A DNA stretch of 64,000 bases from Labilibaculum sp. DW002 (GCF_029029525.1 NZ_JAKJSC010000003.1:186001-250000), one strand, 5' to 3'; counted from the first letter of the stretch, positions 9,404 to 18,746 are shown. Notes: generated by a model not told the origin, from the letters alone. A program made the numbers and translations.

Positions 9404-9844
9404 TTATATTGACTTAACAGTAATAATTGATTGCTTAATATTTAATACCTCTACAAACGAATCTTTTGGGATTACCTCTCCAAATTGAGATTTGGCTTTC
9501 CACGTTGAGCCAGAGATTATTATACGTCCAATGTTTTTTCTGTCATTGATTTCTTCCATAACAATAGCCTCTCTGCCAATTAATTTTGCTTGATTTAATT
9601 CTGGTATGTACTGATTGCTAAAGGAGTGTTTTTTTATGAATGGTTTTATAATAAATAAGGATAGAAAGGAAAATGCAGCAAAAACAATAATTTGTTCTGT
9701 TATTGAGAAGTTTAAATAAGCGATTATTCCCGTTAGTAATGCCCCTATTCCAAAGCAAATTGAAATAAAATTTGAAATAAATATTTCAATCACAAAAAGG
9801 CCTACTGTTAATAGTAACCACATGTGCCAAAGTTCTAATTCCAT
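9404..9844 (-). CDS. NfeD-like membrane protein
   Basis: The 146-residue protein has about three N-terminal transmembrane helices (WLLLTVGLFVIEIFI, ICFGIGALLTGIIAYL, IIVFAAFSFLSLFIIKPFI) and a C-terminal soluble domain of about 60 residues (AKLIGREAIVMEEI to VEVLNIKQSIITVKS). This layout is that of short NfeD proteins, whose C-terminal domain has an OB fold. NfeD proteins are often paired with SPFH/stomatin proteins in membrane quality control; no such partner is next to it here. It is a single gene with its own terminator. The start is the only ATG that keeps the first helix. Confidence 0.82.
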   Translation of the reverse strand: MELELWHMWLLLTVGLFVIEIFISNFISICFGIGALLTGIIAYLNFSITEQIIVFAAFSFLSLFIIKPFIKKHSFSNQYIPELNQAKLIGREAIVMEEINDRKNIGRIIISGSTWKAKSQFGEVIPKDSFVEVLNIKQSIITVKSI

Positions 9845-10041
9845 CTTTCTATTTTTAGAGTGAAGTAAAATTAAGTTGTTAATATGTTAAAGTCAAGTGT
9901 CAAATGTGTCAAGTTGTTTGCGAAAAACTTGACAGTATTTTGTTAAGTCCTGAAGGTGGCGGTTTCATTAGCTTAGAAACGTTTATTATTTTTTTTAGAG
10001 AGATGAAAACTCAAGCCTTTATCAAAAATGATTCTAAATAA

Positions 10042-10073
10042 TTTTATTAAAATGAAGTTTTTAAGTACGTTTG
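10042..10073 (+). promoter_or_regulatory. candidate Bacteroidota promoter for the acyl-CoA dehydrogenase / mevalonate cluster
   Basis: TACGTTTG (10066-10073) matches the TAnnTTTG -7 consensus exactly. The -33 element is weak: only TTTT at 10042-10045, 20 nt upstream. The start codon lies 41 nt downstream at 10114. The rest of the 269-nt gap (9845-10113) shows nothing else that I can name. Confidence 0.5.
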
Positions 10074-10113
10074 CGCCCTAAATAAAGACTTGCGAGTCTT
10101 AATAGTTTGAAAA

Positions 10114-11262
10114 ATGAGAAATCCATATATAAGAGAAAATCATAATCGCATTAGGGAAAAAGTAAAAGAATTTGCTGAAAAAGAGGTGAGGCCTTTGGCT
10201 TTTGAATTAGATGAAAAGGAAGAATTTAGCACTCACCTTACGAAAAGGATGGGGGAATTAGGTTTGTTTGGAATTTACTTGCCAAAAAAATATGGTGGAC
10301 AACAGACAGATTATCTGTCTTTGCTTATCGCAATTGAAGAAATTGCAAAAGTGGATGCTTCTCAGGCGTCAACATTGGCTGCTCATAATTCATTGGGAAT
10401 TGGTCCCATTTATTATTTTGGTACGGAAGATCAAAAGGAAAAGTATTTACCACAATTAACATCTGGAAATTTTGTTTGGGCGTTTGGTTTAACCGAAGAT
10501 AACGCAGGATCGGACTCAAGAGGAACAGAATCGACTGGAGATTTGCTTGATGATAATTGGATTATTAATGGTAGTAAAAAGTTCATATCAAACGCTTCTT
10601 CCAATTCATCTTTAGGAGTAAGTCTTCAAGTAGTAACTGCGAATGATAATGGAAAAAAAGAATTATCTGCTATATTAGTAGAACGAAGCACTGAAGGTTT
10701 CGAAGCTGAGCCAATAAAAAGGAAGATGATGTGGAGAGCATCTGATACTGCTCAATTAAATTTTACCAATTGTAAAGTCCCAAAACAGAATTTACTTGGT
10801 AATTTAGGAGAAGGATCTAGAATCATGCTTCAAACATTAGATTCGGGAAGATTAACGATAGCAGCTATGGGACTTGGATTGGCGCAAGGAGCATATGAGT
10901 TGGCGTTAAGTTATTCTAAAAAACGAGAGCAATTTGGGAAGCCAATTTCAAAATTTCAGGCCATTAGTTTTAAGTTAGCCGATATGGCCACAAAGATTGA
11001 GGCGGCTAGAAATTTATTATATCATGCATGTTGGTTAAAAGACAATGGGCATGAGTTTGGAAAAGAAGCTGCAATGGCAAAGCTTTATTGCTCGGAAATT
11101 GCGCAAGAGATTGCGAACGAAGCAGTGCAAATTCATGGTGCTCATGGATTAATTAAAGAATCGGAGGTAGAGCGTTTTTATCGTGATCAACGAATCTTGC
11201 AAATTGGTGAAGGCACCTCGGAAATACTGAAATTGGTTATTTCAAGACATATTGGTTGTTAA
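10114..11262 (+). CDS. acyl-CoA dehydrogenase
   Basis: This 382-residue flavoprotein has the full acyl-CoA dehydrogenase length. The helical N-terminal domain is followed by the FAD/substrate region WAFGLTEDNAGSDSRGTES (about residues 128-146), the beta domain, and a C-terminal helical domain with RxQFGKPISKFQAISFKLADM and the signature QIGEGTSEILKLVISRHI. The Glu of GEGTSE is at the place of the catalytic base in short- and medium-chain enzymes. It oxidises an acyl-CoA to the trans-2-enoyl-CoA and passes electrons to ETF. Chain-length or branched-chain preference cannot be told from the sequence. It ends 9 nt before the IPP isomerase gene and may be co-transcribed with the mevalonate genes. 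Confidence 0.93.
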   Translation: MRNPYIRENHNRIREKVKEFAEKEVRPLAFELDEKEEFSTHLTKRMGELGLFGIYLPKKYGGQQTDYLSLLIAIEEIAKVDASQASTLAAHNSLGIGPIYYFGTEDQKEKYLPQLTSGNFVWAFGLTEDNAGSDSRGTESTGDLLDDNWIINGSKKFISNASSNSSLGVSLQVVTANDNGKKELSAILVERSTEGFEAEPIKRKMMWRASDTAQLNFTNCKVPKQNLLGNLGEGSRIMLQTLDSGRLTIAAMGLGLAQGAYELALSYSKKREQFGKPISKFQAISFKLADMATKIEAARNLLYHACWLKDNGHEFGKEAAMAKLYCSEIAQEIANEAVQIHGAHGLIKESEVERFYRDQRILQIGEGTSEILKLVISRHIGC

Positions 11263-11271
11263 ATTACAATT

Positions 11272-12267
11272 ATGGCAGACAGAAAAAAAGATCACATCGA
11301 ATTGGCATTTCAATCTCAAATTGAGGAAGCGCTTATCGATGAGCGATTTCATTACGAACCTTTATTAAGTGCTCATCCTATCATAGAAGATACTTCTTTT
11401 ACTTTCTTGGGTAAGAGTATGCAAACACCTATTTGGGTGTCTAGCATGACGGGTGGAACTGAATTAGCAGGTAAGATCAACCGAAATTTAGCACGTGCAT
11501 GTGCCGAATTTGGTATGGGAATGGGATTGGGTTCTTGTCGTTCTTTATTAGATAGTGATGAGTATTTCTCTGATTTTGATGTTCGTGATATTATAGGAGA
11601 AGATTTACCACTTTATGCAAATCTTGGCATTTGTCAGCTTGAGGAACTAATTCAAACAAAGAAAATCAGTAAAGTTATTAGGCTTGTTGGTCGCTTACGC
11701 GCCGATGGATTAATCATTCACATTAACCCTATGCAGGAATGGTTGCAGCCAGAAGGTGATCGTATTTCGAAATCTCCATTAGAAAGTATAGAATTCCTTT
11801 TAGAGGAAGTAGATTTTCCAATTATTGTGAAAGAGGTTGGACAAGGAATGGGACCAGAAAGTTTACGAGCACTATTACGTTTACCACTTCAGGCAATTGA
11901 ATTTGCAGCTTTTGGAGGCACCAATTTTGCCAAAATAGAATTGATGCGTAACCCAAATTTACAGGTGCAGTTGTTTGATCCTCTGACTAATATTGGACAT
12001 TCTGCAAGTCAGATGATTAATTGGGTAAATGATATTGTTGAAAATGATGAGCAGGTGAAATGTAAAGAAATTATCATATCGGGAGGAGTGCAAAACTTTT
12101 TAGATGGTTATTATCTTATGGAGAAATCAAATCTTTCAGCCATCTACGGACAAGCATCGGGCCTTTTAAAATATGCAAAGGAATCATACGATGATTTAAA
12201 AGCTTATCTAGAATCTCAAAGAAAAGGAATTCAACTTTCGAGAAGTTTTTTACGAGTTAGAAAATAA
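11272..12267 (+). CDS. fni: type 2 isopentenyl-diphosphate delta-isomerase
   Basis: The 331-residue protein is an FMN-dependent (type 2) IPP isomerase, converting isopentenyl diphosphate to dimethylallyl diphosphate. Supporting stretches are RKKDHIELAF at the N-terminus, WVSSMTGGT, MGLGSCRSLL, LIIHINPMQEWLQPEGD and the phosphate/flavin loop region FAAFGGTNFAKIE. It follows the acyl-CoA dehydrogenase by 9 nt and precedes the HMG-CoA reductase by 124 nt, heading a run of mevalonate-pathway genes. Type 2 isomerases are common in bacteria that use the mevalonate route, which fits the neighbours. Confidence 0.93.
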   Translation: MADRKKDHIELAFQSQIEEALIDERFHYEPLLSAHPIIEDTSFTFLGKSMQTPIWVSSMTGGTELAGKINRNLARACAEFGMGMGLGSCRSLLDSDEYFSDFDVRDIIGEDLPLYANLGICQLEELIQTKKISKVIRLVGRLRADGLIIHINPMQEWLQPEGDRISKSPLESIEFLLEEVDFPIIVKEVGQGMGPESLRALLRLPLQAIEFAAFGGTNFAKIELMRNPNLQVQLFDPLTNIGHSASQMINWVNDIVENDEQVKCKEIIISGGVQNFLDGYYLMEKSNLSAIYGQASGLLKYAKESYDDLKAYLESQRKGIQLSRSFLRVRK

Positions 12268-12391
12268 GGCTCATGCTTAAAAAAACGTCTGTTTTTTGGG
12301 ACAGCTAAAGAAAAAACGTAATTTAGGACTTCGAAGTATTTTATTATTTCCAAAAGTCACTGTTTTTTGGATATATAGGAAGGATTAATAT

Positions 12392-13723
12392 ATGAAGCGA
12401 AAAACAATTATTTCAGGTTTTTCCAAATTATCTCGAGAAGAGAAGATGGAGAAAATGGCCGAATTAACAGGCAGTGCTGAGAGAATTAGATCTCAACTGG
12501 ATAGTTTTCGACTGAAAAATAAGGCGCAACAAGATCTATTGGATGAGATTAGTGAGAATACAATTTCAAACTTTTACCTTCCATTTGGAGTCGCTCCTAA
12601 TTTCATGATCAACAATCATTTGTATCATATTCCAATGGTTATTGAAGAAAGCTCAGTAATTGCTGCAGCCTCACGTTCTGCTAAATTTTGGGCTAGTCAT
12701 GGTGGTTTTAATGCTAGAGTTGTATCGGTAATAAAATCAGGACAAGTTCATTTTATTTGGAAAGGCAGTAATGAAAAGCTAAATGACATATTACCTGAAC
12801 TAAAATTTGAATTGTATCGTGATACAAAAGAATTAACCCGCAATATGCGTCAGCGTGGTGGTGGAATTCAAGGTATTCAATTGGTAAATAAATGTGACGA
12901 AATGGATCATTATTACCAGCTGCATGTAACATTCGATACGGCCGATTCGATGGGAGCCAATTTTATAAATTCTTGCTTAGAGAAAATGGCTCAAAGTCTT
13001 AAAAAATTCTTTCGGAATTACGAAGGCTTGCCCGAAGCGGAAAGAGAATGTGAAGTAATCATGTCTATTCTTTCGAATTATACACCCGACTGCATTGTAG
13101 AATGTTCGGTTGAGTGCAGTTTAGATGAATTAAATGAAATCCATCCGGGTATTAGCGGAAAGGAATTTGCAAATAAATTTTTAATGGCCTCAAAAATTGC
13201 TGAGCTAGATGTTTATCGGGCAGCAACGCATAACAAGGGAATTTTTAATGGCGTTGATGCTGTAGCATTGGCAACAGGGAACGATTTTCGTGCAATTGAA
13301 GCAAATGGCCATGTATTTGCCTCGCAGACAGGTAAATACAAAAGTTTAACGCAGGCTAGCGTGTCTCATAATCGATTTAGATATCAGTTAACGATGCCTT
13401 TGTCGCTTGGTACTGTTGGTGGATTAACGAGTTTACATCCTTTGGCAAAATTTGGCTTGGAATTGCTTGGAAAACCTTCGGCAAAAGAGTTAATGATGAT
13501 TACGGCTGCGGCAGGTTTGGCAAATAATTTTGGAGCGTTACGGTCATTGGTGACAACAGGAATTCAGCAAGGACACATGAAAATGCATTTGTCTAATTTA
13601 TTAAATGCTTTAAAAGCAGATTACGAAGAAAAGAAGCAAGCATTGGAATACTTTGCTCATAAAACTGTTTCGCATAGCGAGGTAGAAGCTTTTATTAAAT
13701 CACTACGAACTAAGCTACAATAA
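12392..13723 (+). CDS. mvaA: hydroxymethylglutaryl-CoA reductase, class II
   Basis: The 443-residue protein reduces HMG-CoA to mevalonate, the committed step of the mevalonate pathway. It matches the bacterial class II (Pseudomonas mevalonii-like) form: FYLPFGVAPNF, then IPMVIEESSVIAAASRSAKF with the catalytic Glu, THNKGIFNGVDAVALATGNDFRA with the catalytic Lys and Asp, and GHMKMHLSNLL with the catalytic His. There is no membrane anchor, as expected for the class. Cofactor choice (NADH or NADPH) is not evident. It is followed within 3 nt by the next kinase gene, so translation may be coupled. The 124-nt upstream gap holds an 11-nt direct repeat CTGTTTTTTGG (12289-12299 and 12360-12370). Confidence 0.94.
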   Translation: MKRKTIISGFSKLSREEKMEKMAELTGSAERIRSQLDSFRLKNKAQQDLLDEISENTISNFYLPFGVAPNFMINNHLYHIPMVIEESSVIAAASRSAKFWASHGGFNARVVSVIKSGQVHFIWKGSNEKLNDILPELKFELYRDTKELTRNMRQRGGGIQGIQLVNKCDEMDHYYQLHVTFDTADSMGANFINSCLEKMAQSLKKFFRNYEGLPEAERECEVIMSILSNYTPDCIVECSVECSLDELNEIHPGISGKEFANKFLMASKIAELDVYRAATHNKGIFNGVDAVALATGNDFRAIEANGHVFASQTGKYKSLTQASVSHNRFRYQLTMPLSLGTVGGLTSLHPLAKFGLELLGKPSAKELMMITAAAGLANNFGALRSLVTTGIQQGHMKMHLSNLLNALKADYEEKKQALEYFAHKTVSHSEVEAFIKSLRTKLQ

Positions 13724-13726
13724 AAT

Positions 13727-14653
13727 TTGAAACCACTTCATAAATATTATTCGAACGCAAAATTTTTACTTACAGGTGAATACCTTATTTTACATGGGGC
13801 TTTGGCTTTAGCCATTCCTTTAAAGTTTGGACAAATATTAGAGGTGTATCCATCCGAAAATGAAAATCTGGAATGGCTTGCCATGGAAAAAGGTAAGACT
13901 TGGTTAAGTTTCTCAATAGCGATGGATGAGATAAATAAACAAACAACAAAAGGTCATGATGAAAAGGATTTTGTTTGCTTTTTATTGAATAAGGCGAAAG
14001 GATTAAACCCGTCTTTTTTAACGGATGTATCTGTCAAAATAAAGACTGAAATTAATTTCGATCGGAATTGGGGCTTGGGAAGTAGTTCTACTTTAATAAA
14101 TAATATTGCACAATGGGCTGAGGTGAATCCATATGAATTGCATTCTTTGGTTTCGAACGGTTCTGGCTACGATGTTGCTTGTGCAAATTATTGCAAACCA
14201 ATTTTATTCAGAAGAAATGGTAATCATCCATTAATTTATCCAGTCGATTTTAATCCAGAATTTTTAAATAATTTGTACTTCGTTTATTTAGGTAAAAAAC
14301 AAAAAAGTGAGGAGTCTGTTCGTGCTTTTTTGGACTCTAATGAGTTGAACCAAGAGCAATTGGATCAAGTTTCTAAATTGAGTAAAGATTTCTTGTATTC
14401 AGCGAATGAACAAGTGTTTGATTCTGTTGTTCAAGATCATGAAAAAATGATTTCTGAGTTATTAAATCAAGATTGCGTTAGGGAAAAACACTTTGCTGAT
14501 TTTAAAGGATCAATAAAATCTCTAGGTGCATGGGGAGGCGATTTTGTTTTGGTTAGGAGTGATTTGAAAAAAAGAGATGTGCAATCTTATTTTTTTAAAA
14601 AAGGATTGACAAATATATTTTCTTGGAAAGAAATGATTCTGGGAGCGAACTAA
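13727..14653 (+). CDS. GYDIA-type GHMP kinase, probable phosphomevalonate kinase role
   Basis: This 308-residue GHMP-superfamily kinase begins YYSNAKFLLTGEYLILHGALALAIP and carries the ATP-binding motif WGLGSSSTLINN (about residues 115-126) and SGYDVACANY, the GYDxA motif that names this Bacteroidota family. The C-terminal motif GAWGGDFVLV replaces the usual glycine-rich third motif. It lies between HMG-CoA reductase and diphosphomevalonate decarboxylase, where the pathway needs a phosphomevalonate kinase, and no other candidate is in the window; the substrate is therefore inferred from context. The start is a TTG at 13727, 3 nt after the previous stop; the next ATG would cut off the GEYLIL motif. 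Confidence 0.85.
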   Translation: MKPLHKYYSNAKFLLTGEYLILHGALALAIPLKFGQILEVYPSENENLEWLAMEKGKTWLSFSIAMDEINKQTTKGHDEKDFVCFLLNKAKGLNPSFLTDVSVKIKTEINFDRNWGLGSSSTLINNIAQWAEVNPYELHSLVSNGSGYDVACANYCKPILFRRNGNHPLIYPVDFNPEFLNNLYFVYLGKKQKSEESVRAFLDSNELNQEQLDQVSKLSKDFLYSANEQVFDSVVQDHEKMISELLNQDCVREKHFADFKGSIKSLGAWGGDFVLVRSDLKKRDVQSYFFKKGLTNIFSWKEMILGAN

Positions 14654-14671
14654 AACATTTGCAAGTAAACG

Positions 14672-15724
14672 ATGAAAAATAATACAATCTCAGGATCTAT
14701 TTGTTGGGAAAGTCCATCCAATATTGCCTTGGTAAAGTATTGGGGGAAAAAGGGAAATCAATTGCCTTGTAATCCTTCTATCAGCATGAGTCTAAAAAAC
14801 TCGATAACCAGAACGAAGTTAGATTATGAACCTAAAAAAGCAGGTGATCAATTAAGCTTTTTATTCGAAGGCAAACGAGAAACTTCATTCGAGAAACGGA
14901 TTGTAAAATGGTTCGATAGCTTAGCGAAAGAATTTGACTTTTTAAGCGGTTTTACCTTCTCCATTTATTCAGAGAATACATTTCCACATTCAACAGGAAT
15001 TGCTAGCTCTGCATCTGCTATGAGCTCTCTTGCGCTTTGCTTGTGTAGTTTGGAAGAAGTAGTTCGAGGTGTAAGTTTAAATGAGTCGGAATTTTTCCAG
15101 AAGGCTAGTCGAATCGCAAGATTAGGCTCGGGAAGTGCTTCAAGATCGGTTTATGGTGGTTTTGCAGCTTGGGGAGAGAGCAAAGTTTTATCGAAGAGCT
15201 CTGATGAGTTTGCAGTTTCGTTTTCGGATCATGTGAATCCAATTTTTCAAGATTTTCAGGATGCTATTCTTTTGGTAAGTTCTGAAAAGAAAGAAGTATC
15301 AAGTACTGTTGGGCATCAGCTAATGGAGAATCATCCTTATGCAAAAGCTCGATTTGCTCAAGCAAATGATAATTTTGAAAAAACTTTGGGAATATTAAAA
15401 TCAGGAGATTTAAATGCTTTTATTGAAATTCTGGAAAATGAGGCCTTAAGTTTACACGGATTAATGATGAATTCCACGCCATCGTTTACCTTGATGAAAC
15501 CAAATACCTTGGAGTTAATAGATCGAATAAGAGCATTTAGAAAAACACATAATGTTCCGCTTGGTTTTACTTTAGATGCAGGGCCAAATATTCATTTGCT
15601 ATTTCCTAAATCAGATAAAAAGAAAGTTTTACCATTTATTGAATCAGAACTAGTCCCATTTTTGGAGAATGGAAAGTACATTCTTGATGAAGCAGGTTCG
15701 GGTCCTCAAAAAATAAAAATATAA
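14672..15724 (+). CDS. mvaD: diphosphomevalonate decarboxylase
   Basis: The 350-residue protein decarboxylates mevalonate diphosphate to isopentenyl diphosphate with ATP. Family marks are ESPSNIALVKYWGKKGNQLPCNPSISMSL at the N-terminus, FPHSTGIASSASAMSSLALCL (the GHMP ATP loop), RLGSGSASRSVYGGFAAW, and TLDAGPNIHLLFP near the end, where the Asp is the expected catalytic residue. It is 18 nt after the GYDIA kinase and 6 nt before mevalonate kinase, clearly within one operon. Confidence 0.95.
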   Translation: MKNNTISGSICWESPSNIALVKYWGKKGNQLPCNPSISMSLKNSITRTKLDYEPKKAGDQLSFLFEGKRETSFEKRIVKWFDSLAKEFDFLSGFTFSIYSENTFPHSTGIASSASAMSSLALCLCSLEEVVRGVSLNESEFFQKASRIARLGSGSASRSVYGGFAAWGESKVLSKSSDEFAVSFSDHVNPIFQDFQDAILLVSSEKKEVSSTVGHQLMENHPYAKARFAQANDNFEKTLGILKSGDLNAFIEILENEALSLHGLMMNSTPSFTLMKPNTLELIDRIRAFRKTHNVPLGFTLDAGPNIHLLFPKSDKKKVLPFIESELVPFLENGKYILDEAGSGPQKIKI

Positions 15725-15730
15725 AGAATT

Positions 15731-16690
15731 GTGAGAATACATCCAGACTTATTTTATGCAAAAATATTACTCTTTGGGGAGTATAGCGTACTATTAAACT
15801 CGATGGGTTTAAGCATTCCATATACGCATTTCAAGGGAGAGTTGAGTTTTATTGGTGAAGATAAGTATACCGATCGGAATTTTGCAAAACGATCTAATAA
15901 TGAGTTGCTTAAATATCTTGAATACTTAAAAGGTGATTTTGACACTTACAATAAATTGATTGATTTGCAGTCTCTTGAAAAAGATATCATGAAAGGTTTG
16001 TATTTTGAGTCGAGCATACCAGAGAGTTATGGTTTGGGAAGCTCAGGTGCGTTGTGTGCGTCTTTGTACAAGCGTTATGGAATGAATACGATTGGCAATA
16101 GCAAGAAACTAAAGAATGGTGATATTATCGAGTTAAAAACAGTTTTAGCTCAATTGGAATCCGGTTTTCATGGCAAGAGTTCAGGTTTGGACCCTTTAAA
16201 TTCCTATCTCAAAGTACCTTTGTTGATTCACCATCAGAATGAAATTGAACAAGTAAATTTGCCTGGAGATAAATTTGGTGAAGACAGCGCCATTTTTCTA
16301 ATTAACTCTCAAAAATCAGGTAATACGGAACCATTGGTTCGTTCTTTTCTAAACAAGTGTGAAAAGGAGGATTACCTTGATTTAATGCAGAAACAATTAA
16401 TACCGATGAATAACAAGTGTATTTTGGAATTGGTGAATGGTAATGCAGACTCTTTTTTCACACAATTGGAAAAGCTCTCTGAATTTCAATACACAAATTT
16501 TTCATCGATGATTCCTGATAATTTTCTTGATCTTTGGAAAGAAGGTCTGGAAACACGCCAATTTTGGATGAAATTGTGTGGATCAGGTGGAGGAGGTTAT
16601 TTATTAGGCTTTACCAAAAGTTACTCCACAACAAAAGACATTTTAAAAAATAAGGGATTGGATATTGTTACGGTTTATCAGAATCAGTAA
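15731..16690 (+). CDS. mvk: mevalonate kinase
   Basis: The 319-residue GHMP kinase starts with YAKILLFGEYSVLLNSMGLSIPY, has the ATP-binding motif ESYGLGSSGALCASLY (about residues 98-113), a conserved GFHGKSSGLDPLNSYL segment with the catalytic Asp, and the third motif KLCGSGGGGYLLGF. It phosphorylates mevalonate. The start is a GTG (15731), 6 nt after the mvaD stop; no ATG precedes the first motif. It is the last gene of the cluster and converges with a histidine kinase gene only 9 nt away, with no terminator visible between them. Confidence 0.9.
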   Translation: MRIHPDLFYAKILLFGEYSVLLNSMGLSIPYTHFKGELSFIGEDKYTDRNFAKRSNNELLKYLEYLKGDFDTYNKLIDLQSLEKDIMKGLYFESSIPESYGLGSSGALCASLYKRYGMNTIGNSKKLKNGDIIELKTVLAQLESGFHGKSSGLDPLNSYLKVPLLIHHQNEIEQVNLPGDKFGEDSAIFLINSQKSGNTEPLVRSFLNKCEKEDYLDLMQKQLIPMNNKCILELVNGNADSFFTQLEKLSEFQYTNFSSMIPDNFLDLWKEGLETRQFWMKLCGSGGGGYLLGFTKSYSTTKDILKNKGLDIVTVYQNQ

Positions 16691-16699
16691 AAATAATAC

Positions 16700-18619
16700 T
16701 TAGTCTTTATAAACTTGTAAAGGTATGGTGTAAGTAACCAGTGTACCCCTTTTATCTTCTTGTATTGTTTTCAAATCAATGAGATCAAAGTGCATCTTTT
16801 TTGATGATTTGAAATTGTAAATTTTTACTCGATCAAGCGCGATTGATGTTGCTAAGGATTTATGAGTTTTCTTTTCGATATTTTGTTTTTTTGCTTCTTC
16901 TATTCCAATTCCGTTATCAACTATTTGAAAACGAACTTGCTCTTTATTTTTGCTAAGAGATACTTTAACTTCTATTTTGGCATCGGTCATATTTCTTAAA
17001 CCACCATGAATTAGTGCATTTTCAACAAAAGGTTGAGCTAGCATCGGTGGAACAACGATTTCATCTTGGTCAATGTTTTCATCAATTTCAAATTGATAAG
17101 TAATATCATTTTCAAACCTTAATTTTTGTAGGCTGATATAATCCGCTAAAGTTTCTAATTCTGTTCGAAGCGATACAAATTCCTCACGCGAATTTTCAAG
17201 TATTCCTCTTACTAAAGTCGCAAGTCTAGATAGGTAGTTGTTTGCTTCATCATTCCTTTCATCTAAAATAAAGCTTTGAATTGCTGTTAAAGAGTTGAAC
17301 AGGAAATGTGGATTCATTTGGCTCAATAGCACTTTCTGACGCAAATCCATTATTTTATGAGCAACACTTAGACGATTAATACGCAAAGAGACGATGATGG
17401 CTATGGCTCCTAAAAGTAAAACCACTGCTAGGGTAATTATCCAGGCATTTTTCTCACCTAACTTAAGATCTTGAATCTGGCTTTTTTGTTGAAGAAGTTC
17501 TAGCTCTTTTTCCTGTTGTACCGATTCGTATTTTGTAGTTAATTCTGCTACGATTTCCGATCTGTAAGATTCAAGTAGTGAATCTTTAAGCTGATTGTGT
17601 TTTTTTAAATAACTAATAGATTTTTCGAATTGTCTTTGTTCTTCTAGAAATAGTGAATATCTGTAGTAGGTTTCTTTTAAATCTGCGATAAGATCATTAC
17701 TGGCACAGGTTTCTTCAGCTTTTATATAATACGCTTCTGAATCATTATATTTCTCTAGCGATTTTAGAATTTCAGCTTTTAAAAGATATAACTTACCAAG
17801 TCCCCATATGTCATTCAATTGTAACCTAATTTCTTCGCATAGGTTGCAATGCTCAAGCGCTTTTATAGGCTCTCCTAAAGCTTGGTATGATTGACCAAGG
17901 TTAAGATGAATGATTCCTTTGTGCTGAAGCATACCAGAATCATCATTTATTTTTAAAGCCTGTAATTGGACATTTAAAGACTCTCGAAAGAGGCCTTGTT
18001 CAAATTTGATGACACCAATATTTGTTAAAACTCTTGAAAGTCTATGTTTATCTTTAAGAGTAATAAATATGTCTTGCGCTTTACGATAAAAGTTTAATGC
18101 TTTTTCCTTGTCTTCAAGCGTTTGATATACACCACCAATGTTTAAATAGATTCCAGCTAATCCACTCTTATAATCTAACCTTTGGTAAATTTCTATAGCT
18201 TTTAAATATTGTTGAAGGGCTTTGTCGTATTTTCCAGTTCTACGATAAATGATTCCAAAATTACCTGTTATTTTCCCAATGTTTAATGAATCGCCTACAA
18301 TCTTAAATTGCTCAAGAGCTTTCTCGTAGTAATAGTGAGATGAATCAAATGCTCCTTGATAATAATAGGTAACACCAAGAGATTTATAGCTATCTGCTAA
18401 AATATTTACCTCTTCTCTTTCTATTGCCAACGAAATTGCTTTTTTTCCCGTTTTAATACTTACAGCATATGATGAATCTCTTAATTGTTCTGCATACGTA
18501 ATTATATGTCTTATGTCGTCATTTGTCGGGTTTTTCAGATCATCTTGAAGGTGCGAAGCTGAAAATATATGCGTTGTATATAAAAATGAATAAAGAGCAA
18601 ATAGTAGAATAGATTTCAT
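16700..18619 (-). CDS. TPR-containing LytS/YehU-type sensor histidine kinase, copy A
   Basis: The 639-residue protein has a signal peptide, an exported N-terminal region of tetratricopeptide repeats (about residues 40-340, e.g. GDSLNIGKITGNFGIIYRRTGKYDKALQQYLKAIEIYQ), a short coiled coil, one transmembrane helix (about 395-415, AWIITLAVVLLLGAIAIIV) and a cytoplasmic His_kinase domain. The phosphoacceptor lies in QMNPHFLFNSL; the ATP-binding region has PPMLAQPFVENALIHG and DNGIGIEE. Such kinases usually pair with a LytTR response regulator, but none is adjacent. The next gene upstream on the same strand is a close paralogue. Confidence 0.92.
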   Translation of the reverse strand: MKSILLFALYSFLYTTHIFSASHLQDDLKNPTNDDIRHIITYAEQLRDSSYAVSIKTGKKAISLAIEREEVNILADSYKSLGVTYYYQGAFDSSHYYYEKALEQFKIVGDSLNIGKITGNFGIIYRRTGKYDKALQQYLKAIEIYQRLDYKSGLAGIYLNIGGVYQTLEDKEKALNFYRKAQDIFITLKDKHRLSRVLTNIGVIKFEQGLFRESLNVQLQALKINDDSGMLQHKGIIHLNLGQSYQALGEPIKALEHCNLCEEIRLQLNDIWGLGKLYLLKAEILKSLEKYNDSEAYYIKAEETCASNDLIADLKETYYRYSLFLEEQRQFEKSISYLKKHNQLKDSLLESYRSEIVAELTTKYESVQQEKELELLQQKSQIQDLKLGEKNAWIITLAVVLLLGAIAIIVSLRINRLSVAHKIMDLRQKVLLSQMNPHFLFNSLTAIQSFILDERNDEANNYLSRLATLVRGILENSREEFVSLRTELETLADYISLQKLRFENDITYQFEIDENIDQDEIVVPPMLAQPFVENALIHGGLRNMTDAKIEVKVSLSKNKEQVRFQIVDNGIGIEEAKKQNIEKKTHKSLATSIALDRVKIYNFKSSKKMHFDLIDLKTIQEDKRGTLVTYTIPLQVYKD

Positions 18620-18649
18620 TTAAGAAGTGTTGAATGTTTTAGCGATGCC

Positions 18650-18657
18650 AAAAGTAA
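18650..18657 (-). promoter_or_regulatory. candidate -7 element upstream of sensor kinase copy A
   Basis: The minus strand reads TACTTTTG, an exact TAnnTTTG match, 31 nt before the start codon at 18619. No clear -33 TTTG is present, so this is only a weak call. It would let copy A be transcribed apart from copy B. Confidence 0.35.
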
Positions 18658-18746
18658 AATAAATAGTTTGCTAACTATGATAATGATTAGATGTTTTAAA
18701 TTTAATGGCTAGTTTTTCTAGAAATTAGATTCTTGTTCATGCGAAT

